Positions 16,006 through 25,699 of a DNA stretch of 61,910 nt are shown here, piece after piece; position 1 is the stretch's first letter; every line of letters starts with the position of its first letter. The notes under the pieces are model-generated. The model ran no database searches and had not been told where the DNA came from. It worked only from the letters and a program-made list of their open reading frames with translations. The stretch is from Arthrobacter sp. Soil736 (GTDB lineage Bacteria; Actinomycetota; Actinomycetes; Actinomycetales; Micrococcaceae), in contig NZ_LMSB01000001.1 of assembly GCF_001428005.1 (NCBI RefSeq), forward strand, positions 1,623 to 63,532. Direction: 5' to 3'. Position numbers and translations under genes: made by a program.

Positions 16006-17481
16006 ACCAAGAAAAAAGTCCGCCCAGCGGCAGCCCGCCCCGAAGACCAGAAACTGCCCATCGGCAGCACCTTCGCCTACGGGTTCCAGCACGTCCTCAC
16101 TATGTACGGGGGCATCATCGCCCCGCCGCTGATCATTGGTGCGGCCGCCGGCATGTCCTCGCAGGACATCGGCCTGCTGATTGCCGCCTGCCTGTTCGTC
16201 GGCGGCCTGGCCACGATCCTCCAGACTGTCGGCATCCGCTTCTTCGGGTCCCAGCTGCCCCTGGTCCAGGGCGTTTCCTTTGCGGGCGTTTCCACCATGG
16301 TGGCGATCGTCCACGGCGGCGGTGGCATCCAGGCGGTCTTTGGCTCGGTGATCGCGGCCTCCCTGATCGGCCTAGCGATCACGCCGCTGTTTTCCAAGAT
16401 CATCCGCTTCTTCCCGCCGGTGGTCACGGGCACGGTCATCACCACCATCGGCCTGACGCTGATGCCGGTCGCGGCCAACTGGGCCATGGGCGGCAACAGC
16501 AAGGCACCTAACTACGGCAGCGTGGCCAACATCGGCCTGGCCGCCGCCACCATGGCGATCGTCCTCCTGCTCAGCAAGGTGGGCAGCGCCGCGATCTCCC
16601 GGCTCTCCATCCTGCTGGCCATGGTGCTGGGCACGGTGATCGCCGTCGTCTTCGGCATGGCCGATTTCTCCAAGGTTGGCCAGGGCGAAATCGTCGCCTT
16701 CCCCACCCCGTTCGCGTTCGGCGCCCCCACGTTCGAGATCGCCGCGATCGTCTCCATGCTGATCGTCATCCTGGTGACCCTCACGGAGACCTCGGCGGAC
16801 ATCATTGCCGTGGGCGAGATCGTGGGCACCAAGGTCGACTCCAAGCGGATCGGCGACGGCCTGCGGGCGGACATGCTCTCCAGCGCCATCTCCCCGCTGT
16901 TCAACTCCTTCACCCAGAGCGCGTTCGCCCAGAACGTGGGACTCGTTGCCATCACCGGCGTCAAAAGCCGGTTCGTGGTCAGCGCCGGCGGCCTGATCCT
17001 CGTCATCCTTGGCCTGCTGCCGGTTCTTGGCCGGGTGGTCGCGGCGGTGCCGACCCCCGTCCTGGGCGGTGCCGGCGTCGTACTCTTTGGAACGGTTGCC
17101 GCGAGCGGCATCCGGACGCTCGCCAAGGTGGAGTACAAGAACAACATGAACCTGATCATCGTGGCGGCGTCCATCGGCTTCGGCATGATTCCCATCGCCG
17201 CCCCGGCGTTCTACGACCAGTTCCCGTCCTGGTTCGGCACCATCTTCCACTCCGGCATCAGCTCGGCCGCGGTGATGGCCATCCTGCTGAACCTGCTGTT
17301 CAACCACCTCAAGGCCGGCAACTCGGAAAACCAGTCGGTGTTCGTGGCGGGAACCGGCCGAGTGGTCCGCGAGGAGGACTTGAAGTGCCTGGCCGACGGC
17401 GACCGATACGAGGGCGGCAAGCTGATCGACTGCGACGGCAAGGAAGTCCCGGTCCAGTCGTCCACCACGTCGGAACACTAA
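16000..17481 (+). CDS. NCS2-family urate/xanthine permease
   Basis: A 493-residue inner-membrane proton symporter of the nucleobase:cation symporter-2 family. The N-terminal GFQHVLTMYGG, the central TETSADIIAVGEIVG (substrate-binding Glu segment) and the TQSAFAQNVGLVAITGVKSR motif place it in the urate/xanthine branch (UacT, PucJ/PucK, UapA-like). About 12-14 hydrophobic segments are visible. The C-terminal 60 residues are a soluble tail. It follows uricase by 186 bases in the same direction. Its start is overlapped by a seven-codon mini-ORF (ATGA overlap), and its stop is followed by a 17-bp palindrome. Confidence 0.93.
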   Translation: MNTKKKVRPAAARPEDQKLPIGSTFAYGFQHVLTMYGGIIAPPLIIGAAAGMSSQDIGLLIAACLFVGGLATILQTVGIRFFGSQLPLVQGVSFAGVSTMVAIVHGGGGIQAVFGSVIAASLIGLAITPLFSKIIRFFPPVVTGTVITTIGLTLMPVAANWAMGGNSKAPNYGSVANIGLAAATMAIVLLLSKVGSAAISRLSILLAMVLGTVIAVVFGMADFSKVGQGEIVAFPTPFAFGAPTFEIAAIVSMLIVILVTLTETSADIIAVGEIVGTKVDSKRIGDGLRADMLSSAISPLFNSFTQSAFAQNVGLVAITGVKSRFVVSAGGLILVILGLLPVLGRVVAAVPTPVLGGAGVVLFGTVAASGIRTLAKVEYKNNMNLIIVAASIGFGMIPIAAPAFYDQFPSWFGTIFHSGISSAAVMAILLNLLFNHLKAGNSENQSVFVAGTGRVVREEDLKCLADGDRYEGGKLIDCDGKEVPVQSSTTSEH

Positions 17482-17497
17482 GCCACTCACCCACCAA

Positions 17498-17552
17498 GCG
17501 CGAACGGACAGTTGAGTCCCTTTTCCCAAGGGCCGCAACTGTCCGTTCGCGC
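17498..17552. repeat. GCGCGAACG-family palindrome, copy 1
   Basis: The arms GCGCGAACGGACAGTTG (17498-17514) and its exact complement (17536-17552) lie 17 bases past the permease stop. Related copies are at 20203-20260 and 53421-53495. No U-tract: a terminator or mobile extragenic palindrome. Confidence 0.75.
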
Positions 17553-17616
17553 GTGCAGTTCCCGCCTAGGACGCCGCCTGATGCCGCGGACCCTGCCGGC
17601 GTGAGACGGTTGTTTC

Positions 17617-18441
17617 ATGAGGATCGACGAACGAATCGAACGGCACTATGCGGAGCTGAGCCCCCAGGAACAGAAGGCGGCAGACACGCTGCTGGACCGC
17701 CTGGGCGACCTCGCTACCTACAACGCCGCGGAACTCGCGAGGCTCAGCGGCGTCTCCAAGGCAACCATGAGCCGGCTGTTCCGGCGGCTCGGCTTCGAGG
17801 ATTTCAACGAGGTCAAGGAACACACCCGGTCCATCCGTTCCAGCGGAATGCCGCTGGGGCCGCAGTCGTCCGACGGCGGCCTGGCCGCCCACTTGGGGCA
17901 GGAACAGGACAACCTCCGCCGCCTAGCTGAATCGCTCGACGAGGAAAAGCTGTCGGCGGCAAGCAGCACCCTCGCCGTTGCCGGGACCGTGCTGCTGCTC
18001 GGCTTCCGCAACAGCTATCCGTTGGCGCTGCATTTGCGGCAGCAGCTGCTCCAGTGCCGGAAGGGCGTGTCCGTGGCCCCGCAGCCGGGGCAAAGCCTTG
18101 GCGAAGAGCTCGCCGGGCTGGGTTCCGGGGACGTGGTGGTGTTCTTCGGCTTCCGACGGCGGCCCGCCGAATTCCGCAAAGTCCTCCAGGCAGCTTCGTC
18201 CACCGGAGCCGCGACCATTCTGATCGGGGACCCGAGCGCGCGCCGGCTGGCTGCCGACGCCACGCTCTGGCTCGAATGCCCGGTGGACGGCGCCCACGCC
18301 TTTGACAGCTACGCTGCGGCGATGAGCCTGGTCAGCGTCCTGGCTAACGGCGTACTCCTGGTGCTGGGACGTGCCGGCCGCGAGCGGGTGCGGGAGGTCA
18401 CGGGCCTGTTCGACTCGCTGGGCGAGATCGAGGCTCGCTGA
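17617..18441 (+). CDS. MurR/RpiR-family transcriptional regulator with SIS domain
   Basis: 274 residues. The N-terminal RpiR helix-turn-helix (residues about 10-75) reads LSPQEQKAADTLL ... AELARLSGVSKATMSRLFRRLGFEDFNEVK. The C-terminal SIS sugar-isomerase fold (about 110-260) shows VLLLGFRNSYPLALHLRQQL and DVVVFFGFRRRP. RpiR proteins usually sense phosphosugars, but members also occur next to purine and ureide genes. It lies between the urate permease and the NCS1 transporter, so control of these genes is likely. The GTTCCA palindromes at 14865 and 18523 are candidate sites. No clear ribosome-binding site is seen before ATG 17617. Confidence 0.88.
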   Translation: MRIDERIERHYAELSPQEQKAADTLLDRLGDLATYNAAELARLSGVSKATMSRLFRRLGFEDFNEVKEHTRSIRSSGMPLGPQSSDGGLAAHLGQEQDNLRRLAESLDEEKLSAASSTLAVAGTVLLLGFRNSYPLALHLRQQLLQCRKGVSVAPQPGQSLGEELAGLGSGDVVVFFGFRRRPAEFRKVLQAASSTGAATILIGDPSARRLAADATLWLECPVDGAHAFDSYAAAMSLVSVLANGVLLVLGRAGRERVREVTGLFDSLGEIEAR

Positions 18442-18522
18442 CGCAGGAACTCTCCTAAACGGACAAGCGCCGCGGCAAGGCACGGCAGAAGTAAAGAGGA
18501 TTTGTTCCAGCAGAAACAGCTC

Positions 18523-18538
18523 TGAAACATTGGTTCCA
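18523..18538. promoter_or_regulatory. GTTCCA palindrome before the NCS1 transporter
   Basis: TGAAACATTGGTTCCA, one mismatch from the TGGAAC-N4-GTTCCA palindrome at the uricase gene and with a near-identical central ATTG/TTTG. It lies 60 bases before the transporter start. A further GTTCCAGCAGAAAC sequence is present at 18504-18517. Confidence 0.5.
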
Positions 18539-18597
18539 TCTAATTGAAAGCGTGAAACGGCCGGACCGGCGGCTGTCCCAATCTTTTAGAGGAATCC

Positions 18598-20160
18598 ATG
18601 ACAGAATCCGCAACCGCCGCAGCCCGGGTTGAAGCACCCGCCCGCACCGGCCAGCTCCCCGACTATGCTCCCCAACTCAGCAACGAGGACCTCGTTCCGC
18701 TGCAGAACCAGCACTGGACCAGCTACAACCTGTTCGCCTTCTGGATGTCGGACGTCCACAGCATCGGCGGCTACGTCACGGCAGGAAGCCTGTTCGCGCT
18801 GGGCCTGGCCAGCTGGCAGGTCCTCGTAGCCCTGCTGGTCGGCATCGTGATCGTCAATGTCTTCTGCAACCTCGTGGCCAAGCCCAGCCAGCTCACCGGC
18901 GTCCCGTACCCGGTCATCAACCGGGCAGTGTTCGGCGTCAAAGGCGCCAACATCCCGGCCATCATCCGCGGACTGATCGCAGTGGCCTGGTACGGCGTCC
19001 AGACCTTCCTGGCGTCCGAGGCGCTGGTGATCGTCTTCCTGAAGTTCTTCCCCGGCATCGCGCCGCTGTACGACGTCGAACAGAGCGGCTTCCTGGGGCT
19101 CTCCACCCTCGGCTGGATCTGCTACGGCATCCTCTGGCTGGCCCAGGCCGCGCTCTTCTGGAACGGCATGGAGAGCATCCGCAAGTTCATCGACTTCGCC
19201 GGCCCCGCCGTGTACGTGGTGATGCTGGTCCTGGCCATCTACCTGGTCTCCAAGGCGGGCATCGGCAACATCAGCCTGAACCTGTCCAGCGGCGAGCCCC
19301 TGGACTTCGCCGCCTCCATCCCCGTGATGATCTCCGCCATCGCCCTGGTGGTGTCCTACTTCTCCGGGCCGATGCTCAACTTCGGCGACTTCGCCCGCTA
19401 CGGCAAGAGCTACAAGGCGGTCAAGAAGGGCAATCTCCTGGGCCTGCCGGTGAACTTCCTGTTCTTCTCGCTCCTGACCGTGATCACCGCCTCGGCCACC
19501 ATCCCCGTGTTCGGCCACCTCATCACGGACCCGGTCAAGACCGTCCAGGAAATCGACACGGTGTTCGCCGTTCTGCTGGGCGGACTCACCTTCGTCATCG
19601 CCACCGTGGGCATCAACATCGTGGCCAACTTCATCTCGCCGGCCTTCGACTTCTCCAACGTCAGCCCGCAGAAAATCAGCTGGCGGGCAGGCGGCATGAT
19701 TGCCGCCGTCGGCTCCGTCATCCTGACCCCGTGGAACTGGTACTCCAACAACGACGCCATCCACTACACTCTGGGCGTCCTGGGCGCGTTGATCGGGCCG
19801 CTGTTCGGCATCCTGATCGCCGGGTACTACGTGGTCAGCCGCCAGAAGGTCTGGGTGGATGACATGTACACACTGAAGACCACAGGCCGTTACTGGTTCC
19901 GGAACGGCTACAACCCGAACGCCGTCAAGGCCGTGGCCATCAGCGGCGCAATCTCCATCGCCTCCGTGCTGATCCCCAAGATCCTGCTCGACACCGGGGG
20001 CACATCAGTGAATGCCACCTGGATCGGAAACTACAGCTGGTTCCTCGGATGCGCACTTGGCTACGCCGTCTTCCGGGCGATGGAGCGCAAGTCCCCTATG
20101 ATCTCGCTCGAACCCTCCGGAGCGGACACCGGCACCGTCAGCGACGGCACGCTCGTCTAG
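18598..20160 (+). CDS. NCS1-family transporter (allantoin/hydantoin/cytosine type)
   Basis: A 520-residue membrane protein of the nucleobase:cation symporter-1 family (Mhp1, PucI, CodB, uracil permeases). Characteristic stretches are the N-terminal LVPLQNQHWTSYNLFAFWMSDVHSIGGY, GVPYPVINRAVFGVKGANIPAIIRG, the GVQTFLASEA segment, FSGPMLNFGDFARYG, and the NIVANFISPAFDFSNVSP cation-site region. Twelve hydrophobic segments fit. Given the neighbours, allantoin or another purine breakdown product is the likely substrate, but uracil or hydantoin cannot be excluded. ATG 18598 has AGAGGAA upstream. A GTTCCA palindrome lies in its promoter region, and a 24-bp palindrome follows the stop. Confidence 0.9.
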   Translation: MTESATAAARVEAPARTGQLPDYAPQLSNEDLVPLQNQHWTSYNLFAFWMSDVHSIGGYVTAGSLFALGLASWQVLVALLVGIVIVNVFCNLVAKPSQLTGVPYPVINRAVFGVKGANIPAIIRGLIAVAWYGVQTFLASEALVIVFLKFFPGIAPLYDVEQSGFLGLSTLGWICYGILWLAQAALFWNGMESIRKFIDFAGPAVYVVMLVLAIYLVSKAGIGNISLNLSSGEPLDFAASIPVMISAIALVVSYFSGPMLNFGDFARYGKSYKAVKKGNLLGLPVNFLFFSLLTVITASATIPVFGHLITDPVKTVQEIDTVFAVLLGGLTFVIATVGINIVANFISPAFDFSNVSPQKISWRAGGMIAAVGSVILTPWNWYSNNDAIHYTLGVLGALIGPLFGILIAGYYVVSRQKVWVDDMYTLKTTGRYWFRNGYNPNAVKAVAISGAISIASVLIPKILLDTGGTSVNATWIGNYSWFLGCALGYAVFRAMERKSPMISLEPSGADTGTVSDGTLV

Positions 20161-20202
20161 TACCCACCGCCGTCGAACTCGACCAAGGCAATCGGCTGGT
20201 TA

Positions 20203-20260
20203 AGCGCGAACGAACACTTGAGGCCCCTGTTTCCAAGGGCCTCAAGTGTTCGTTCGCGCT
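20203..20260. repeat. GCGCGAACG-family palindrome, copy 2
   Basis: Exact 24-bp arms (20203-20226 and 20237-20260) around a ten-base loop, beginning 43 bases after the NCS1 transporter stop and before the convergent IclR gene. It shares the core GCGCGAACG(A/G)ACA with copies 1 and 3. Confidence 0.78.
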
Positions 20261-20311
20261 CCAGAGCCAGCACCGCAAGCAAGCAAGAACTGGGAAGAAC
20301 GACGGCGGGGG

Positions 20312-21067
20312 TCAGTTTTGGTTGAGCTCGTCCGAGATCGCCTGGGCTGCTTCGCGGAGCAGCGGGACCGCGCGGTCGGCGAACGACTGGTCCACACGGG
20401 ACACCGGCCCGGACACCGAGATGGCCGTGGGCGTGGGGGCGTTGGGCACGGCCATGGCGAAGCAGCGGACTCCGAGCTCCTGCTCCTCCTCGTCGATCGA
20501 GTAGCCGCGCTCGCGGATGCGGTTCAGGTCGGCAATGAGGGAGTCGAAGTCGCCGATGCTCTTGGGCGTGGGCGTGGGCATTCCGGTCCGGGTGACGATC
20601 CCGCGGACCACCTCGTCGTCCAGCTGCGCCAGGATGGCCTTGCCCACGCCGGTGTCGTGCGTGTGCGCGCGGCGGCCCACCTCGGTGAACATGCGCATGG
20701 AGTGCAGCGACGGCACCTGGGCCACGTAGATCACCATGTCCGAGTCGAGCACGGCCATGTTGGAGGTCTCGCCCAGCCTGTCCACGAGGGACTTCAGCTG
20801 CGGCCGGGCCAGGGCGCCGAGCTGCTTGTTGGCGCCCTCCCCCAGCCGGATCAGCCGCGGGCCGAGTGCGTAGCGGCGGTTGGGCAGCTGGCGGATGTAG
20901 CCCAGCGTGACCAGGGTGCGCAGGAGCCGGTGGATCGTGGGCAGGGGCAGATCCGTGGACGAGGAGAGTTCACTGAGCGTGACGTCGCCGCCGGCGTCGG
21001 TGATCAGTTCCAAAAGTTCAAAGACGCGCTCAACGGACTGCACGCCTCCGGGGGCTTTTTCAGCCAT
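20312..21067 (-). CDS. IclR-family transcriptional regulator (AllR-like by context)
   Basis: 251 residues from ATG 21067, which has AGGAGA upstream; the longer open frame to 21112 lacks such support. The N-terminal winged helix-turn-helix reads SVERVFELLELI ... TLSELSSSTDLPLPTIHRLLRTLVTLGYI. The effector domain has the typical DTGVGKAILAQL and ERGYSIDEEEQELGVRCFAMAVPN segments. It is divergent from malic enzyme, malate synthase, DUF6986 and allE. This resembles the pairing of AllR-type repressors with glyoxylate/allantoin genes in E. coli and Streptomyces (established knowledge, from memory). Glyoxylate, allantoate or a related ureide is the likely effector, by inference. Confidence 0.9.
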   Translation of the reverse strand: MAEKAPGGVQSVERVFELLELITDAGGDVTLSELSSSTDLPLPTIHRLLRTLVTLGYIRQLPNRRYALGPRLIRLGEGANKQLGALARPQLKSLVDRLGETSNMAVLDSDMVIYVAQVPSLHSMRMFTEVGRRAHTHDTGVGKAILAQLDDEVVRGIVTRTGMPTPTPKSIGDFDSLIADLNRIRERGYSIDEEEQELGVRCFAMAVPNAPTPTAISVSGPVSRVDQSFADRAVPLLREAAQAISDELNQN

Positions 21068-21186
21068 GTAGCAATCTCCTGCTTGCTCGGTTCCGACAAC
21101 TCTTATCCGCATCGTGAAAAGAACTGCTTAGAAAGCCAAAGATACAGCACCGCACCGCCGGCGTCGATGCACCCTCGGGGCTTGTG

Positions 21187-21216
21187 TTTCCATAAAGTAG
21201 ATAATAATATCCATAA
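21187..21216. promoter_or_regulatory. direct repeats (TTTCCATAA / TATCCATAA) in the malic enzyme-IclR intergenic region
   Basis: TTTCCATAA (21187-21195) and TATCCATAA (21208-21216) are spaced 21 bases start to start, two helical turns, within an AT-rich stretch that would also hold promoter elements for both directions. Several IclR proteins bind direct repeats with this spacing. Probable operator of the adjacent regulator. Confidence 0.5.
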
Positions 21217-21276
21217 TACGAAAACATTCACCGGAACGACCCAGCCCAGCGATGGGCCCAAACAGGAGGACATTCA

Positions 21277-22752
21277 ATGGCGAACCCGAGCCCCGGAAAT
21301 TCGATCACCTTGCGCGTGGAAGCACCGTCCAGCTTCTCCGCCACCAGCGAACTCGCCGCCGCCGTGGGCGCAGCCGGCGCGGCCATCACCGCCTTGGACG
21401 TCACCGAGTCGCACCACGAAACGCTCGTTGTCGACGTCACCTGCAACACCACCGACGACGACCACGCCAACTGCGTGAAGGACGCCCTCAACGCGCTCGA
21501 CGGCGTCACGGTCCGGAACGTCTCGGACCGCACCTTCCTCATGCACCTGGGCGGCAAGCTCGAGGTCGTCCCCAAGGTGGCCCTGCGCAACCGCGACGAT
21601 CTCTCCCGCGCCTACACCCCCGGCGTCGCCCGCGTCTGCCTGGCCATCGCCGAGGACCCGGCAGCGGCCCGGAACCTGACCGTCAAGCGCAACACCATCG
21701 CCGTGGTCACCGACGGCTCGGCCGTCCTGGGCCTGGGCAACATCGGCCCGGCCGCCGCGCTTCCGGTCATGGAAGGCAAGGCCGCCCTCTTCAAGCAGTT
21801 CGCCAACGTGGACGCCTGGCCCGTCTGCCTGGACACCCAGGACACCGAAGAAATCATCAGGATCGTCAAGGCCATCGCCCCCGTGTACGGCGGCGTGAAC
21901 CTCGAGGACATCGCGGCCCCGCGCTGCTTCGAGATCGAGAACCGGCTCCGCGAGGAACTGGACATCCCCGTGTTCCACGATGACCAGCACGGCACCGCCA
22001 TCGTCACCCTGGCAGCCCTCGTCAACGCGCTCCGCGTCGTGGGCAAGAAGCTCGAAGAGGTCCGGATCGTGGTCTCCGGCGTCGGCGCGGCGGGTTCGGC
22101 CATCATCCAGCTGCTCAAGGCCCAGGGCGCGCGGCACATCGTGGCCGCCGGCCGCTCCGGCGCCATCCACTCCGGCGAGCAGTACAACGACGAACACCGC
22201 AGCTGGATCGCCGCCAACACCAACGAAGAAGGCTTCTCCGGAACCCTGCACGAGGCCCTCAAGGGCGCCGACGTGTTCATCGGCGTCAGCGCCCCGCACG
22301 TGATCGGCGAGGAGCAGGTTGCCTCGATGGCCAAGGACGCGATTGTTTTCGCCATGGCCAACCCGACGCCGGAGATCGATCCCGCCGTCGCGTCCAAGCA
22401 TGCCGCCGTCGTGGCCACGGGCCGCAGCGACTTCCCGAACCAGATCAACAACGTGCTGGCCTTCCCGGGATTCTTCCGCGGGCTGCTGGACGCCGGCGCG
22501 TCGGACATCACGCCCGAAATGCTGGTGGCCGCGGCCGAGGCCATTGCCAACCGCGTTGCTGACGATGAGCTCAACGCCAGCTACATTATCCCCAGCGTCT
22601 TCGACCCTCACGTGGCCGCGGACGTCGCCGCAGCCGTGGCAAACGCAGCCCACGCCGCAGCCGGCGTCCGCACGTCACCGGCGGCAACGGGGGACACAAT
22701 GGAAGCAGCAGCACCTGCTGCCGCAAACACAGCAGCCTTCGCCACCGCCTGA
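21277..22752 (+). CDS. NAD(P)-dependent malic enzyme with N-terminal ACT-like domain
   Basis: 491 residues. Residues 1-80 form an ACT-like regulatory domain (ITLRVEAPS ... LVVDVTCNTTDDD). The catalytic part shows YTPGVARVC, the metal/substrate segment VFHDDQHGTAIVTLAAL and the Rossmann motif VVSGVGAAGSAI, with FAMANPTPEIDP near the C-terminus. It decarboxylates malate to pyruvate. Placed first in an operon with malate synthase and ureidoglycine aminohydrolase, it would carry glyoxylate-derived malate to pyruvate. The C-terminal 40 residues are Ala-rich. AGGAGG precedes ATG 21277; malate synthase starts 26 bases after its stop. Confidence 0.92.
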   Translation: MANPSPGNSITLRVEAPSSFSATSELAAAVGAAGAAITALDVTESHHETLVVDVTCNTTDDDHANCVKDALNALDGVTVRNVSDRTFLMHLGGKLEVVPKVALRNRDDLSRAYTPGVARVCLAIAEDPAAARNLTVKRNTIAVVTDGSAVLGLGNIGPAAALPVMEGKAALFKQFANVDAWPVCLDTQDTEEIIRIVKAIAPVYGGVNLEDIAAPRCFEIENRLREELDIPVFHDDQHGTAIVTLAALVNALRVVGKKLEEVRIVVSGVGAAGSAIIQLLKAQGARHIVAAGRSGAIHSGEQYNDEHRSWIAANTNEEGFSGTLHEALKGADVFIGVSAPHVIGEEQVASMAKDAIVFAMANPTPEIDPAVASKHAAVVATGRSDFPNQINNVLAFPGFFRGLLDAGASDITPEMLVAAAEAIANRVADDELNASYIIPSVFDPHVAADVAAAVANAAHAAAGVRTSPAATGDTMEAAAPAAANTAAFATA

Positions 22753-22777
22753 TTCGCAGCCCTGGAAAGGACCCACA

Positions 22778-24376
<1,599 letters not shown>

Positions 24377-24379
24377 GGC

Positions 24380-25699
24380 ATGGCGGTACCCGAACCATCA
24401 CTCAGCGCCGCTGACCTCGCCCGGATCGACGCCCAGCTGGCGGTCACCGACCGCCTGCTGGAGCAGAACTACCCCGGCGACGACGGCTCCCGCCAGCCCG
24501 TCCACACCGTCTACGTCCCCGCGGACCGGTTCACGCCGTCGCTCGCCGCCGACTGGGGCGCCCAGGCGCTGGCGACGGCGGACGCCCACGGCGGCCTGGC
24601 CCGCCTCGGGCACCTGCTGGGCCAGGACGCCGACCTCGCCGAGGCTGTGGCGTCACGGGTCCAGGCGAAGCTGGAAAGCGAACCGATCGAGGACCTGCGC
24701 CTGGACTTCGAGGACGGGTTCGGGGACAGGGGCGACGACGCCGAGGACGCCGCCGCTGTTGCCGCGGCTTCCGCCGTGGCCGCCTCTGTTGCGGCCGGCA
24801 CAGCGCCCCCGTTCATCGGCATCCGCTTCAAGTGCTTTGAGGCGGCCACCCGGGCACGCGGCCTGCGCACGCTGGACCTGTTCGTCTCCGGCCTGGCCGC
24901 AGCGGGCGAGCTTCCGGCGGGCCTGATCCTCACCCTGCCCAAGGTCACCACCGTGGCGCAGGTGCAGGCCATGGATTTTGCGGTCTCCCGGCTCGAGGAA
25001 GTCCATTCGCTCCCCGCAGGCCGGCTGCGTTTTGAGGTGCAGGTGGAAACACCGCAGCTGATCCTCGGCCCCGAGGGCAACTCCCCCGTGGCGCAGCTCC
25101 CCCATGCTGTTCCCGGCCGGATCAGCGGGCTGCACTACGGGACGTACGACTACTCGGCGTCGCTGCAGATCTCGGCCGAGTACCAGTCCATGGAGCATCC
25201 CGTGGCGGACTTCGCCAAGGAAGTCATGCAGCTTGCCGTGGCAGGCACCGGCATCCGGCTCTCTGACGGCTCCACCAACATCATCCCCGTGGGCGACAAC
25301 GTGGAAAACGCGTGGCGCCTGCACGGCCGGCTGGTGCGGCGTTCCCTTGAACGCGGTTACTACCAGGGCTGGGACCTGCACCCGGCCCAGCTGCCCAGCA
25401 GGTTCGCGGCCACGTACGCGTTCTACCGCCAAGGGCTGCCCGCCGCGGCGGCACGGCTGCGCAACTACGTGGAACGCACCGAGGGCGGGGTCATGGATGA
25501 GCCCGCCACCGCACGCGCCCTGGCCGCATTCGTGCTGCGCGGCGTCCAGTGCGGCGCCGTGGGCGCCGAAGACGTCGAGGCGCTTGCCGGCGTCGGAATC
25601 CCCCAGCTCACCGGCCTTGCCCACCCGCGGCTTGCCCAGTCCTCCCTGGCCGAATCCGGCCCTTCCCGCACCTCCAACTCCCAAGGAGCCCAATCATGA
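24380..25699 (+). CDS. DUF6986 / HpcH-CitE-like aldolase-superfamily protein
   Basis: 439 residues resembling the CitE/malate-synthase TIM-barrel superfamily. Visible marks are IEDLRLDFEDGFGDRG, IGIRFKCFEAATRARG, LPKVTTVAQVQAMDF, a metal-ligand-like Glu in RFEVQVETPQLIL and GLHYGTYDYSASLQI. The family (DUF6986) has no proven reaction that I know of. It lies three bases after malate synthase and overlaps allE by four bases (ATGA), so it is made together with enzymes of ureide and glyoxylate use. A C-C bond lyase or synthase acting on glyoxylate or a related two-carbon acid is a reasonable guess. The C-terminal 25 residues look disordered. Confidence 0.75.
   Translation: MAVPEPSLSAADLARIDAQLAVTDRLLEQNYPGDDGSRQPVHTVYVPADRFTPSLAADWGAQALATADAHGGLARLGHLLGQDADLAEAVASRVQAKLESEPIEDLRLDFEDGFGDRGDDAEDAAAVAAASAVAASVAAGTAPPFIGIRFKCFEAATRARGLRTLDLFVSGLAAAGELPAGLILTLPKVTTVAQVQAMDFAVSRLEEVHSLPAGRLRFEVQVETPQLILGPEGNSPVAQLPHAVPGRISGLHYGTYDYSASLQISAEYQSMEHPVADFAKEVMQLAVAGTGIRLSDGSTNIIPVGDNVENAWRLHGRLVRRSLERGYYQGWDLHPAQLPSRFAATYAFYRQGLPAAAARLRNYVERTEGGVMDEPATARALAAFVLRGVQCGAVGAEDVEALAGVGIPQLTGLAHPRLAQSSLAESGPSRTSNSQGAQS

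Noticed and set aside
22319..22777. N-terminal extension of malate synthase
   Set aside because: It is out of frame with the malic enzyme gene it overlaps and has low-complexity Arg/Pro/Ser content; malate synthase starts at 22778.
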